Shown here: one piece after another, positions 49,421-61,720 of the stretch
Layout: every line of letters starts with the position of its first letter
How positions within the stretch are numbered: position 1 is the stretch's first letter
Assembly: GCA_907164885.2 (NCBI GenBank)
Contig: OU015497.1
Span: 66,937,577-67,001,576 of the forward strand
Direction of reading: 5' to 3'
DNA length: 64,000 nucleotides
From: Dolomedes plantarius
Lineage: Eukaryota; Arthropoda; Arachnida; Araneae; Dolomedidae
Translations under genes and position numbers: made by a program
The notes under the pieces: generated by a model
The model's input: the letters and a program-made list of their open reading frames with translations, nothing else
Databases searched by the model: none
What the model was told of the DNA's origin: nothing

Positions 49421-51399
49421 TGGAAGGTAAAAAGAAGAAAAATATACTAAAATTGTGACCTGAACTATGACAGTGGCTATAAAATATTGTGATACAAACC
49501 CCAAATGTCATGTCTTTGTATATAAACAGTATTATAACCCTTGTCAGAAGGTTTACATGACTTATTTTCTGTACATTCTCAATGTACTATACAAATTTAT
49601 AATTCTTGTATATTTCATTAATCAGCAATAGCATTAATATTAACATTAATAAAGAGAATAATTTTAAAGAATAATTTGAAAGAGAATAATTTTAAAACCA
49701 TTTTATCGCGAAATTTATCACGAAATTATTAATTATTTAAAGGGATCATACGACACCCTTTTCCCGATACTCAGTGAAACAAAAAAGCAGGTAGATTATA
49801 ATCTGATTGTAGAGAAGTTGTTGGATTAAAATTGAAAGTGGGCCCATTTTCTCTATAACAATTTATTTAATCATTATCCTCAGACACACGAGTTTTCAAA
49901 GGGCTAAATTGTTGATTGAAATACTGCAGCATTTAAAATTAAAAGCTCTTTTATATTCTACAAGAACTTTCCGAAAACGTATTTTATGTGTTTTGTTATA
50001 TGAGTAAAATAGATTAAACGCTTTTCTCCCTACAATTAATTCTTGTATCCTAATTCAAAGGGCTGTCAATCCGATTTTCTAAAAAAAAAACATTATTTTA
50101 CCTGTTCATGAAAACATAACATCTTAAGATCTTAGCTACCATAGAGATGGTTGTTAATATAAAAAGCCAACTACATGTAATATTTAAAAGTAATATATGG
50201 ATTTTTTGGTGTCAAAATTTTTCAGATAATAAAATGTTTTATATTTAAAATAAAAAAATTGTAAAATGATGTTAATTTACACACACTTCCTTAAATATTA
50301 ATTTTTAACACATTTTTCAAATTTACGTAAATTATTGGCTCTTAACAAGCCCATAGAAACTGAATATATTATTGTAAACCCTGAGAAATCAGTGTTCAGT
50401 GTTTTTCAATAACAACAAGAACCTCTTTCTGAACGTAGAACCAGTTTATATTACGATATCTGATGAAATTAAAATGGTATATAATGGCTAAGTACCCGAC
50501 GATTTCATTTCAACAAATTTTAGGGAAAGTACATTGTTGCGATTGTTGGCGAACTAGACGATCTGTGTTTCGTACTGCAGTAACGAATACTGCACCATCT
50601 CTGTTCTTAGGGTAAGTAGATTCTTTCAGAGACCCTTTAGACTTGATTTCTTTGTTTCTCCATATCATTCTGACAGAGACATCTAACAGAGCGGCGACAT
50701 CGCAAAAAAATCTTACTCATCGAACCAAACAAACGAAAGAACATCGTGTAGTGCGTTAAAAAATGCGTTTTCTTAACATAATAAACAATATGTTGATAAT
50801 ATAGGTCTTTGCGGATTCTTTTGGGAAATGAGAGTCCTTTTTGGCATCAGGAAATTGACTCACGATTGTGTTAAAACGTGGAGCGAAACAGCTTATGTAA
50901 TTACTTGGAATCCCAAAATCTCGAACGTTTTGTATCGTGGTCGGCGCTCCTCATTATTCTTCAGTCAAAAAGAATGAAATCTCAGCTGTGTGGAACATCG
51001 TTCTCTGCTTCATTGCAAACCTTCCCAGGTCGTTGGTGTTTGGATAATACCTTCCAATACATTATTTCAGCAAGCATTATCACTGCTATCAAGTTGTAGC
51101 GACCACCTAATCTTTGAACTTTTAGGGGATATGACCGAACGTCAGAAGCTCACCCACCAAAACATTTGCGACAAAATGAGCTAGCATATCTTGCACAAAG
51201 GGCCACATGACTGATTCGAAAGCATGTATTCGAAAGCAGAACAACAGGATGTCTCTTCTCATTGTTTCACCTGTTGTCATTGCCCCCGGGCAGGAAGTGT
51301 TCCAGTTCAGCACCGTATAGGCTTTGCCGACTGAGAAGTATGGCTTTGCTTTACAATAGAACCACAATGGTCGGAATCTGTCTTAGCGAGGTTCCCTCG
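49421..51399. other. AT-rich stretch, nothing firmly recognised
   Basis: Bases 50480-51390 are less AT-rich and hold overlapping open frames of 60-80 codons on both strands, without family motifs. Confidence 0.4.
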
Positions 51400-51598
51400 C
51401 AATTCTGACCGAGCAAACCCAGAGGTGAAATCTAGGGGGATCGTAAAATCCGCACTCCAGATTGATTTTCTGGTCTACGGATGTAACTTGCCCATATCCT
51501 ATCTAGACACTGATGTATTTAATGGCGATGGTCGGGATTCGAACCGAACATCCTAGCCGCCGAATGCCCCGCGCTACCACTAAGCTACCTCGGGCCTT
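51400..51598 (-). repeat. tRNA-derived SINE with intact Pol III promoter
   Basis: Minus strand: the head starts GGCCCGAGG near 51596, with a perfect box A TAGCTTAGTGG (51577-51587) and a perfect box B GGTTCGAATCC (51535-51545). The body continues to about 51400. The internal promoter matches consensus, so the head could still be transcribed. It shares its head and body pattern with 55745-55966. Confidence 0.75.
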
Positions 51599-51599
51599 C

Positions 51600-52189
51600 C
51601 TGTTATAAATAACTATTATTATATACCCTAAGAATCCAAGATAAATTTCCACTAATGGAGGTAAAATATCTCCAGGTTTCTTTCTGTGATGATCTGTAAA
51701 TCTGTCACGGGCTTACAGACCTATTACTTTCGTTTACCTTTGTCTGTTTATAAAGAATTGAAACCTTTAAGCAACATATTTTATAAAATATTTTCTTTAT
51801 AAAATAAATGAAAATTTTCAAGCGAGTACATAAGTTTACAGTTGATGTATTTTTAAACAGTGTTTTGAAATACTGAGCATAGCCACCTGGATTTTGTCTT
51901 TATGGTTTTATATATGAATATGAAAACAAATTTACTTATATACACGTTTTGTATTCATTTGCAGATTCAATTGATTATAGAGAAATTGAACGCAAGATAT
52001 TCTTATCCATACATTATGAGTCTCACTAAATACATATGAAAATATTGATCACATTTATATAAACAATATGACGGTCAAACATCGATTACCAAATACACAC
52101 TGAACTACAATAATTAAACGCAAACTGTCATTAACCGACAATCGTATCAAACGTATAATCCCAGAAGTAGTTCTTGAATACATGTATGT
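51600..52189. other. AT-rich stretch, nothing recognised
   Basis: No coding-like frame or element terminus seen. Confidence 0.5.
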
Positions 52190-52440
52190 TAGGAAATACT
52201 CATCGCATCAAATATACTATTACGGATTGTCAAATATTTAGCTTCTCTGAGAAATTCCTTTTACGTGACAATCGATACAGCGTATTGTGCAAGATATGAT
52301 CTCTGGTTTTATACCCACGATGCCCATACAGTTCTGAGAGCGGGCTATTATACTCGAGATAACGTTCCTCATTTACTATGATCTCCAGGGATCTTAAATA
52401 TTTGCTCGGCTAAAAATAAATTCTTAAGTATTGATATTAT
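52190..52440. repeat. diverged dispersed repeat, copy 2
   Basis: The partner of 42600-42860, same strand and same block order, roughly 10 kb away. Confidence 0.5.
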
Positions 52441-52550
52441 TAAATGAATTCCATTGCATTTCAGAAAAAAAAATATATAGATAATGCATAGAGAGGATTT
52501 TTGGTATTAGCGATAAGAAATAAAATAATTATAAATTAGCAGTTATTATT

Positions 52551-52910
<360 letters not shown>

Positions 52911-52995
52911 GTACATTTTTTACGAGCAGCTCTGCGCAGTAAATAATAGTTACTCTTTTGATTTGCTTATTTTAATTCTCTTTATGCATTTGCAA

Positions 52996-53834
<839 letters not shown>

Positions 53835-54479
53835 TATATTAGCGTACAAGTTACGATAAGACAAGGATTGGAACATGTTTCATTTTGTGAAGAATTGAAT
53901 TTTTATAAAATTAATTTTATGTTATTAAAAATTACAGAGTTTAGCATTAATTTAAAATGATTTAAATTAAAATATTAATGTATATGAATTTCTGTATTGT
54001 TAAGATTATTATGACATGTTTTTCAATACCTACGTTATGAAATATTCAACAGGAAATTTTTCTCTAAATATTTTTTTAGCTAAAATCTCCCTGGTCTTTA
54101 TCCATTATTATCCATTATTATCCAAATATTATCTATTCCATTAAATACTATGCGCTCAGAATCACAACTTTACTTTCAGCTTATATTATAATATTTCTGC
54201 TCTGAAAATCAATACATTTTCCTTTAGACGTCAAGTAGTTTTTAAAGACAAAATGCGACTAAAAAATTTATTTTCATATTTATTCATTTGAATTAAATCA
54301 ACAAATTCACCTAAATGCGGTTGCGCTGTGATACGCCAGAAAATTCATGATCAACCAGTAAAGTAGTGACTCTAATAAGGGAATAATAGGAGAATTTTCC
54401 GGTACTGTAATCTTGCAAGGGGAGAAAGTATCATTTAAAAGACTATTTTTTTAAAGGTCTAAAACCTTTAAAATCTTTT
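53835..54479. other. AT-rich stretch, nothing recognised
   Basis: Only a short TCCATTATTATCCATTATTA duplication near 54100. Confidence 0.4.
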
Positions 54480-55700
54480 AGTAACATTTTTCTAACAAGA
54501 CTGCTATGGGCTAACCCTACTGTATTCACTCACCTCAATGTTAACTTATAGAGAATATTTGCCTACTATTTAAACCTACACATATGCTGATGACCCAATG
54601 AAAATCGCATTTTCAGATAGCCTGAATATTTCTGCACTTTGCAACAGAATTCATTTTATAAATTTAGTCCACTAAAGGAATTTATGAGCGTTTAAAACAC
54701 ACTACAGAAGGGTCTTTCCCCAAAAAATTAAAATTTAAAAATATTATTTGCATTTAAAAAAAACGAAAAATGTCCCAATGTGTAAAATTTCTTTCTTTAT
54801 TACGGAGCGCAATTCAAATAAAAATACTTCAGGAAGTCTCTTCTAAAGAAACTAAAGCGGGTTTTTAACGTAGGATTACTTATCATTGCTTAACTGTTTT
54901 TTTTTACGCATTTTGGTACTTTTCTGTTTAAAGATGCTATGTACTTAGAAAAAAATCGTATTTTCCTTTTCCTCTTCTTGCAGACTCTTGTTGTGGGAGG
55001 AGTCCAGTTGACATTTCGAGAATTCCACCTCCCTTAGGATATACATTTTGAGGGATTGTAATATCTCTCTCTCTGTATAGGGGGGTTAAGCACTGCCCCC
55101 CAATTTTTTATTTAAAATATATTTTTGTCAACTATTTACAGGTACATAAATGCTGATAATTAAATAATATTGGTATTGTCAGATAGCCTGAACTTTTCTG
55201 CAAAGTGCTACAGGATTCATTTTACAAATTTCGTCCAACGAAGGAATTTATGAGCGTTTAAAATACACTATACCAGATTTTTCCCCAGATAATTTAAATT
55301 TTAAAATATTAATTGCATTTTTTAAAAAACGAAAAATGTACACAAATGTAAAATTTCTTTCGCTATGACGGAGTACAATTTTAAAAAAAAATCTTTGAAT
55401 CCAAGTCGGCAATCTGTGGACAAATTTTCTCCATAAGTTAACATTGAGGTGAGCGAATCCAATGGGGTTAGTACATAGCAGCCTTAAATGTTTACTGCTA
55501 CTGAGGTTGGCGCGCTGCCAAAATCAAAATCGCGACGCAGGACGGACTTTTTTTTTCATTCCGGTGGACCGTTATTGAGGAACGTTATCATACGTTATAA
55601 TCTTTAAATCCAAGTCGGCAATTCCAAAATTTACCTCTATAATTTAACATTGATTAATTGAATACAACAGGTTTAGTACACAGCAGACTTAAAATACAAG
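54480..55700. repeat. nested direct and inverted repeat cluster
   Basis: A block of about 215 bp (54627-54840) recurs directly at 55190-55405, including GGAATTTATGAGCGTTTAAA. A second block of about 55 bp around TAACATTGAGGTGA occurs inverted at 54498-54556 and direct at 55430-55487, with a diverged copy at 55632. AATCCAAGTCGGCAAT occurs at about 55398 and 55606. No coding motif. Confidence 0.75.
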
Positions 55701-55744
55701 AATTGTTAGTTGCTTTCTATTGGGACATCATATAGATGACCCAA

Positions 55745-55966
55745 TACCACCACCTAGTGTCACCTCAATCTTGACCGAATGACTCCAGGGGCAATGTCTG
55801 GGGATCGTACCTTCTCCTAATATCTCTCAGAAAGATTTTCCGGTCTATAGATTTAACGTTATTCGGCCTAGAGAAGAAATTGTTTAATGGTGTTCGTCGG
55901 GTTTTCGAACCGAGTACCTCCAATTCCAAACACAACGAGCTACCACAAAGCAACCTGTTGCCCCTG
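55745..55966 (-). repeat. tRNA-derived SINE, second minus-strand copy
   Basis: Box A-like TTGCTTTGTGG (55943-55953) and box B-like GGTTCGAAAACC, with one inserted base (55900-55911). The body shares the TTTTCTGGTCTA/TTTTCCGGTCTA block with the 51400 copy. It is more decayed than that copy. Confidence 0.65.
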
Positions 55967-56379
55967 AAGTCGGATAAAAATTTGAATCAGATATAAATAC
56001 AAAGATTCAATCTTCAAGAGCACTAAGACATAAGAGATTTTGCATAAGGAACAATTTAAGAGAAGAATACTAAGAGTAGAAACTACCCCCTGTGCATTTA
56101 AAAGTCTTTTAATTTTTAGTTATTTAAAATTTGACCTAAAAGCTTTGTAAAATTCCTTTTTGAGGAAAAAACAAAAAATATACAAATTAAAACTTAGTAT
56201 TAAAATATTCTCATTCAAGCTTCCATCGATCTTACATGAACTATCTTCAGAAATTTAAAGATTTACGAGTCTCAGAAATCCTTAAATGTATGAATATGCT
56301 TTTTCATGAAAGAAATTTCCCAACAAGTTTATTCATAATTGGAAGTGTGAGTGATATACAATTTCGTGTCCCTTTTATA
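55967..56379. other. AT-rich stretch before the Helitron
   Basis: Nothing recognised. Confidence 0.4.
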
Positions 56380-58405
56380 TCTCTATATATAAAAATTAAT
56401 GTTTGTTTGTTTGTATGTTTGTTCGTATTTTATGCGCTGCCGTACCGTTCATCCGATTGCAATGAAACTTGGTCAACTTATTGCTTGGACTTGCGCGATG
56501 GTTATAGACTATTTTCATTCCGCTACGACGTTCCATTCCCGAATTATGTTAGAAGCATCAACGGATATTGAAAATCGCCAAAAAAAATCTCCAAATTTCC
56601 CCGGATATTTTTGTTCAAAGTCATTGTAACATTTCCTTGTTGCGAATTAAATTATAACATTTCCGTAAAAATAAATAGACAGGAATTAAAAACGTGATTT
56701 ATTAATATATTGGAGAGAATGAATTTGATATATTATTTTCATATACGTGGTAACGCCGGAATGTTTATTTTAAAAAATGAAAATATAAGGATGGAAAGTC
56801 ATTAGTTTTCAAAGAATGTGTTATCTATCCATTTCATGAATTGAAACTATCCCAAGCTACCTGATCAAACTCAAATATACTGCAGGACACGTTGACTTAG
56901 CTAGAAACATGTGCGTTTAGCCTTGACGCAAGGATTAATATAACTGAAGTGACATTGAAACATAGCAGAGGATTTAGTTTTGAGAAAGAATTACAATCAT
57001 GAAATACGTGTATATTATAATTAAGAAAGTCTGAAAGTGGCATTGAAACGTAGCAGACGATTTAGTTTTGAGAAAGAATTCCGAGCATAAAATACGTGTC
57101 TATACTTTTTCTATAATAATTACCAGATTTGCTGATTTTTAATATTGAATGAGATCTCAATCCATTCAAACATTATGGATTATTTTTCTATAATATTAAA
57201 TCCATTCAAACGTTATTGACTAGCTGTAAATTAATGCTTTAAGGGGGCAGTGGACCTTCAAACCTAACTTTTTTTTGTTTTAAATGGATTGGCTTGAAAT
57301 TTGGATATGTGATTAGTACCATAAATATGGAAAAGTGGTTAAAATTTAAAGATGAAATATTAATAATTTATGAATTACGAATTATTAATTATATCAAAAA
57401 TTGGCCTCATTAAAAAATGATCCATGCGCATTTCTTTTGCATATAATATGGTGATTTTTATTTAGAGGATACCTTATAGAACTAACAATGAAACTTATCG
57501 CTTATTTTAAGCATTCATTAAAACTACAAAGAGAAAATAATAATAATAGTGAAAACATCCTTTTTATTGCGCAAAATACCCATAAATCATCTTTTCAAAT
57601 ACAAATTTAGAAATTCTGAGCTACGAAACATCATTATTTTCAATAAGATTTATTTGATATACAGTTAAGTATATAAAACTTAAATTTCAAAGTCATACGA
57701 TCATTAGAAAAGCGTCCGGAGCAGTTTGAACAGTCGTATGACACGAAAATTTTTATTTTGAGAAAAACACATTTAAAGTTATTGCTTTTAGTATACACAT
57801 AATATCTAAATTAAATACAAATGCCTATAACCAGGAAAGTAATCACAGAAATTAAAAATTCTTTTTGCAACACATTCCTACTCGTCCGTAGTTTCGCAAT
57901 TCAATAAAATAAAAAAATCGAATTTTTGGGCAAATTTCACACTTATGAATGTCCGCTGTCAACTTAAAATGCCCAAAGAGAGGAGAGCAACTTTTAATCC
58001 TGCAGAAGTAAAGGGAAAATTTCAAAGATTGTTCAGAAATGGGCAATGTGATGAAAAAAAAAACAGACGAGCGCGAGGCCAACAGAATTCGAAATGCAGT
58101 TAGACGCACACAAGAATATGCAGAAAAAACATTCCCAAGAGTTCGAAGGTAACAGAATTCGAATTGTAGTGATCCGAAGCAATGAGACTGATGAAGAAAC
58201 TTTTAACGCGTCGAGCATACAATTGTCTTCCAGCTTCAACATTGAAAAGACAGGAAAGCGATGAACAACGACAGCACCGACAACAAACTAATGCTATTTG
58301 CTACCGCAAAATAATTTTAGCGAAGAACATCATAACATCTGGCTAATCATTGAAAAAAATAATAACAGAAACTGAATCCCGAGAGAAGCCGGGTAATACA
58401 TCTAG
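56380..58405 (+). mobile_element. Helitron with clear 5' and 3' termini, 2026 bp
   Basis: The 5' end TCTCTATATATAAAAATTAA followed by TGTTTGTTTGTATG is a textbook arthropod Helitron start. The 3' end has a short hairpin, CCCGAGAGAAGCCGGG (58378-58393), then CTAG (58402-58405). The element lies between A (56379) and T (58406). It contains only a decayed remnant of the N-terminus of the Rep/helicase gene, so it is a deletion derivative. Rolling-circle replication would need a full-length relative. Confidence 0.8.
57969..58345 (+). pseudogene. Helitron Rep/helicase N-terminal remnant
   Basis: A start MPKERRATFNPAEV (ATG at 57969) is followed, in shifting frames, by TDEREANRIRNAVRRTQE near 58055, NETDEETFNA near 58180 and RQESDEQRQHRQQTNAI near 58245. 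These Arg-rich, Ser/Thr-Asp-Glu repeats are typical of the region before the zinc-finger and Rep domains in arthropod Helitron proteins. The HUH nuclease and SF1B helicase domains are absent. Frameshifts and stops make it non-functional. Assignment rests on repeat style plus its position in a Helitron. Confidence 0.55.
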
Positions 58406-58417
58406 TATATATATATA

Positions 58418-59820
58418 CACTGCTGGCCACTGTAAATGCAACACCCTGAAGGAAACATGCAAATAACATGAAATTTACAACATGCATTAGCGGAGGTGAG
58501 ATATGCAAATGATTAGAATTTCAGCTCAGACGCACAAAACGCGCGCCTGTGGCGCCACTTCAAAGCTCTATTTAAGGCTTGGAGATTTCGACGATTTCAA
58601 GTTCGGCAATTGTGTTTTTCTTGTGGTTTTTTTCAAAAAAACGATCAATTATGCCTCATCGAAAACAGCGATCATCTTTTGATCAAGTATCCGAGTTCGA
58701 TAGAGGAAGGATAGTGGCCTACCGAGATTGTGGATTATGTTTCAGAGGAATCGGTAGTCGTGTTGGACGAAACCAAACAACTGTAATGCGGATATGTGAT
58801 CGTTGGATGCAGGAGGGTACGACGGACCGGAGGGTTCAATCACATCCACCTCAGCGCACCACTTCACGTGATGACAGACAAATTGTGCGCATGGCAGTGA
58901 CGGATCGCTCAGTCACATCACGAACCATAGCACAGCACATGCAGTCTGTAAAGCATCATCCAGTGTCTGCGCGTACCATTCGACGCCGTTTACAGCATGG
59001 TGGTCTGTCCGCAAGAAGTCCATTGCTTTGTCTACCCTTGACGCAGAACCACAGACGTCTCCGCCGCCAATGGTGAGATGACAGAAGGATGTGGACGGCA
59101 GAATGTAATGAAATTGTCTTTACTGACGAGTCACGCTTCTGTCTGCAACACCACGATGGTCGCATTCGAGTCTGGAGACACCGTAAAGAGAGGATGCTGA
59201 AAAGCTGCGTTATGCACCGCCACACAGGTCCTGCACCGGGTATTATGGTATGGGGAGGTATTGGATATTACTCTCGCACACCTCTAGTACGCATTGCAGG
59301 TACTTTAAACAGCCAGCGCTACATCTCCGAGGTGTTGGAGCCAGTTGTCCTTCCTTACCTTCAGGGCTTGCCCACAGCCATATTTCAACAGGATAATGCG
59401 CGACCACACGTGGCACGCATTGTCCAACGGTCGTCAATCTCCAGATTCAATTGCTTCCCTGGCCGCCTCGCTCTCCGGATCTTTCGACGATAGAAAACAT
59501 GTGGTCCATGGTTGCTCTACGATTGACCCAGATTCCATCCCCAGCTGCCACAGCAGATCAACTTTGGCAATGTGTGGAAGCTGCTTTGTCTGCTGTACCC
59601 CAAGAACTCATCCAAAGTCTCTTTGAATCAATGCCGAGGCGTGTGGCAGCGGTGATCTCCAACAATGGCGGCTACTCTGGCTACTGATTTTGGCAGGAAC
59701 CACACTTCACAGAAGTCTATAAATTTAATCATTTGATACTTGGTCAACATGTTATCTACAAAATAAATTATGTTGTGATATCTCTTGTCTTTCTTGGTGT
59801 CGAAATTTGGGTGGCCAGCA

Positions 59821-59822
<2 letters not shown>
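58418..59822 (+). mobile_element. Tc1-like transposon B, full length
   Basis: Left terminus CACTGCTGGCCACTGTAAAT with TA outside; the right terminus ends GGGTGGCCAGCAGT, followed by TA. The 1.4 kb length is normal. It starts 12 bp after the Helitron's CTAG. The transposase gene spans most of it but has one stop and one frameshift. The termini and upstream region match copy A at 6681-8006. Confidence 0.85.
58651..59687 (+). pseudogene. Tc1-family transposase, one stop and one frameshift
   Basis: Starts MPHRKQRSSFDQVSEFDRGR at 58651. The two HTH units lie in residues 1-115 (GRIVAYRDCGL; VGRNQTTVMRICDRW). A TGA (59074-59076) interrupts the same frame, which continues with WTAECNEIVFTDESRF (first Asp), HTGPAPGIMVWGG and FQQDNARPH (second Asp). 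Near 59433-59445 the frame shifts to LLPWPPRSPDLSTIENMW, with the third residue Glu (DD34E), and ends GGYSGY with a stop at 59685-59687. All three catalytic residues survive. I infer that it was lost recently, since only two lesions disable about 345 codons. Confidence 0.9.

Positions 59823-59874
<52 letters not shown>
59822..59874. repeat. (TA)n microsatellite
   Basis: A TA array directly after Tc1 copy B. Confidence 0.95.
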
Positions 59875-59877
<3 letters not shown>

Positions 59878-60452
59878 ATTATATTTAGAATTACTTTCAG
59901 AAATTCCAATATAATAATGCGCATTTCTGCTTGTATCTAATCAACATGTAAGTAAGGGTTTAATATTATATACATACATACATAAGTCATAATACTACAT
60001 AGGTTTGCGTGTTTAATACATTTAATATTAAACACGTCATAGCATTTAATTGCATAAAATGTAATTAAGTGTTATGTTGCATTAAATAGTAAACACGTCG
60101 TAGCATTTAATTTCATATAGTGCAATTAAATTCTATGACGCATTTTACTTTAAATGCCTAAGAGAGATGAAAAATATAGGATTAAGCCTATTTTTGTAAC
60201 ATTTGACATCATAGAAACTTAGTAAACATATTGCAATTTAATTTTAAAATCATAATTGGAATTTTATATACGTGAGTTAAAGCAAACACGGAAGTGTACA
60301 TAAGCATGCGTGCATTAAAGTGGTTAGTGTATAATTTTTAGAGGTCCAAATTTTTAGAGGTACTCTAAAAATTTCTATATGTCTAATATAATTAGATTCT
60401 CTACATTTAACAAGTTTGAAAACATATTGATATGGAAATCTGTAGAAATAGG
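59875..60452. other. AT-rich stretch with small repeats
   Basis: A GCATTTAATTGCATAAAATG-type phrase recurs two or three times between 60045 and 60150. No genes. Confidence 0.4.
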
Positions 60453-61034
60453 GTGGGTGTTCCAAATATCGAGTGCTCTAACTTTTTTTCGACATTTCAT
60501 CCACTTTTTAGTTTCTGATTAGGCTGGAAACTCAAAGAACATCCATAAGAACTATTTCCTTTGGTATCATGAGATCAACCAGCTCCAAAACCAGTGCCAG
60601 TTTAAGTTATGTAGCTAAACTGGAAAAATTGAAATTTCCAGTAAACTCCGGAGCGGTTCCTAATATCGGCTACCTCTGTTCGTCTTACCGCCTACCAGGC
60701 GAAATTAGGAGCACCCGCTAGAAGGCGCTGCTAGCAAAGTCTCTGTTTAATGCACTTTCAAATGGTATAAGAAAAATTAGAATTTGGTTGCACCTGCCTG
60801 GTTATTCACTGGATTCTGATTCTTTGGAGCCAAAATTTACGAAGACAACACCCAAAACAACTTCAGATGCCATATAGTTTCTGTTGTCAGTGATAAGAGC
60901 GTTGTAGCTATCGCCGCTGTTAGTACAAACCCAGAACTAAGAATTTTCAAGAATTTTCTCATACATAGCGCGAATCATACTTTAGAAACACGAGTTGGGG
61001 ATATTAGGTACAGAGGTGATATTCGTACACCCAC
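60453..61034. mobile_element. possible short DNA transposon
   Basis: GTGGGTGTTCCAAATATC (60453-60470) is matched in inverse by GATATTCGTACACCCAC (61018-61034). A TAATATC-type motif recurs just inside both ends. The interior (60530-60900) is GC-richer than its flanks. The target duplication is unclear and no transposase was seen. Confidence 0.35.
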
Positions 61035-61240
61035 AATACTAGGTTATTAATTATATTCACATATATAACGTATAAAATTCAAAGTTCATAGACAAATGTG
61101 ATTATAGACTAGGTTTTGTTTCAGCAAAAATATGATTTCCGTTAAAAAAAAAAGATAATATCCACTTGAAAACCAAGCCTGGCTAAAAAAAAATTTAATT
61201 GCATTTACAAAGTAATTTTCAGCAAACAAATTCAGCTGTT

Positions 61241-61720
61241 AGATTTTAAGTAAAACATGTAGATGACATACGAAAACATGGTAATTCAGTTCATTTACAG
61301 AAATAGCAAAGCTACCATACGAGCGAATCTATTTCATTCCTTGTTAATAAGTAAAACATGTAGTAAAAGATATTATGTAAAACATATTAATATTCAAAAG
61401 AAACATATTAATATTCAAAATTGTAGATTTTAAGTAAAACATGTAGATGACATACGAAACATGGTAATTCAGTTCATTTGCAGAAATAGCAAAGCTACCT
61501 TACGAGCAAATGTATTTCATTCCTTGTTAATAAGTAAAACATGTAAAAGATATTAATATTCAAAAGAAACATATTAATATTCAAAATTGTATATTTTAAG
61601 TAAAACATGTAGATGACATACGAAAACATGGTAATTCAGTTCATTTACAGAAGTTATACCAAAGCTACCTTACGAGCATATCTATTTCATTCCTTGTTAA
61701 TAATGCATTTTGATATGCTA
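61241..61720. repeat. three-copy tandem repeat, 166-184 bp
   Basis: AGATTTTAAGTAAAACATGT and the following GATGACATACGAAAACATGG start at 61241, 61425 and 61591. Divergence is low and the size differences are internal deletions. Confidence 0.9.

Noticed and set aside
51535..51596. A functional tRNA gene
   Set aside because: The boxes are perfect, but the head continues into a SINE body and a complete cloverleaf is not evident.
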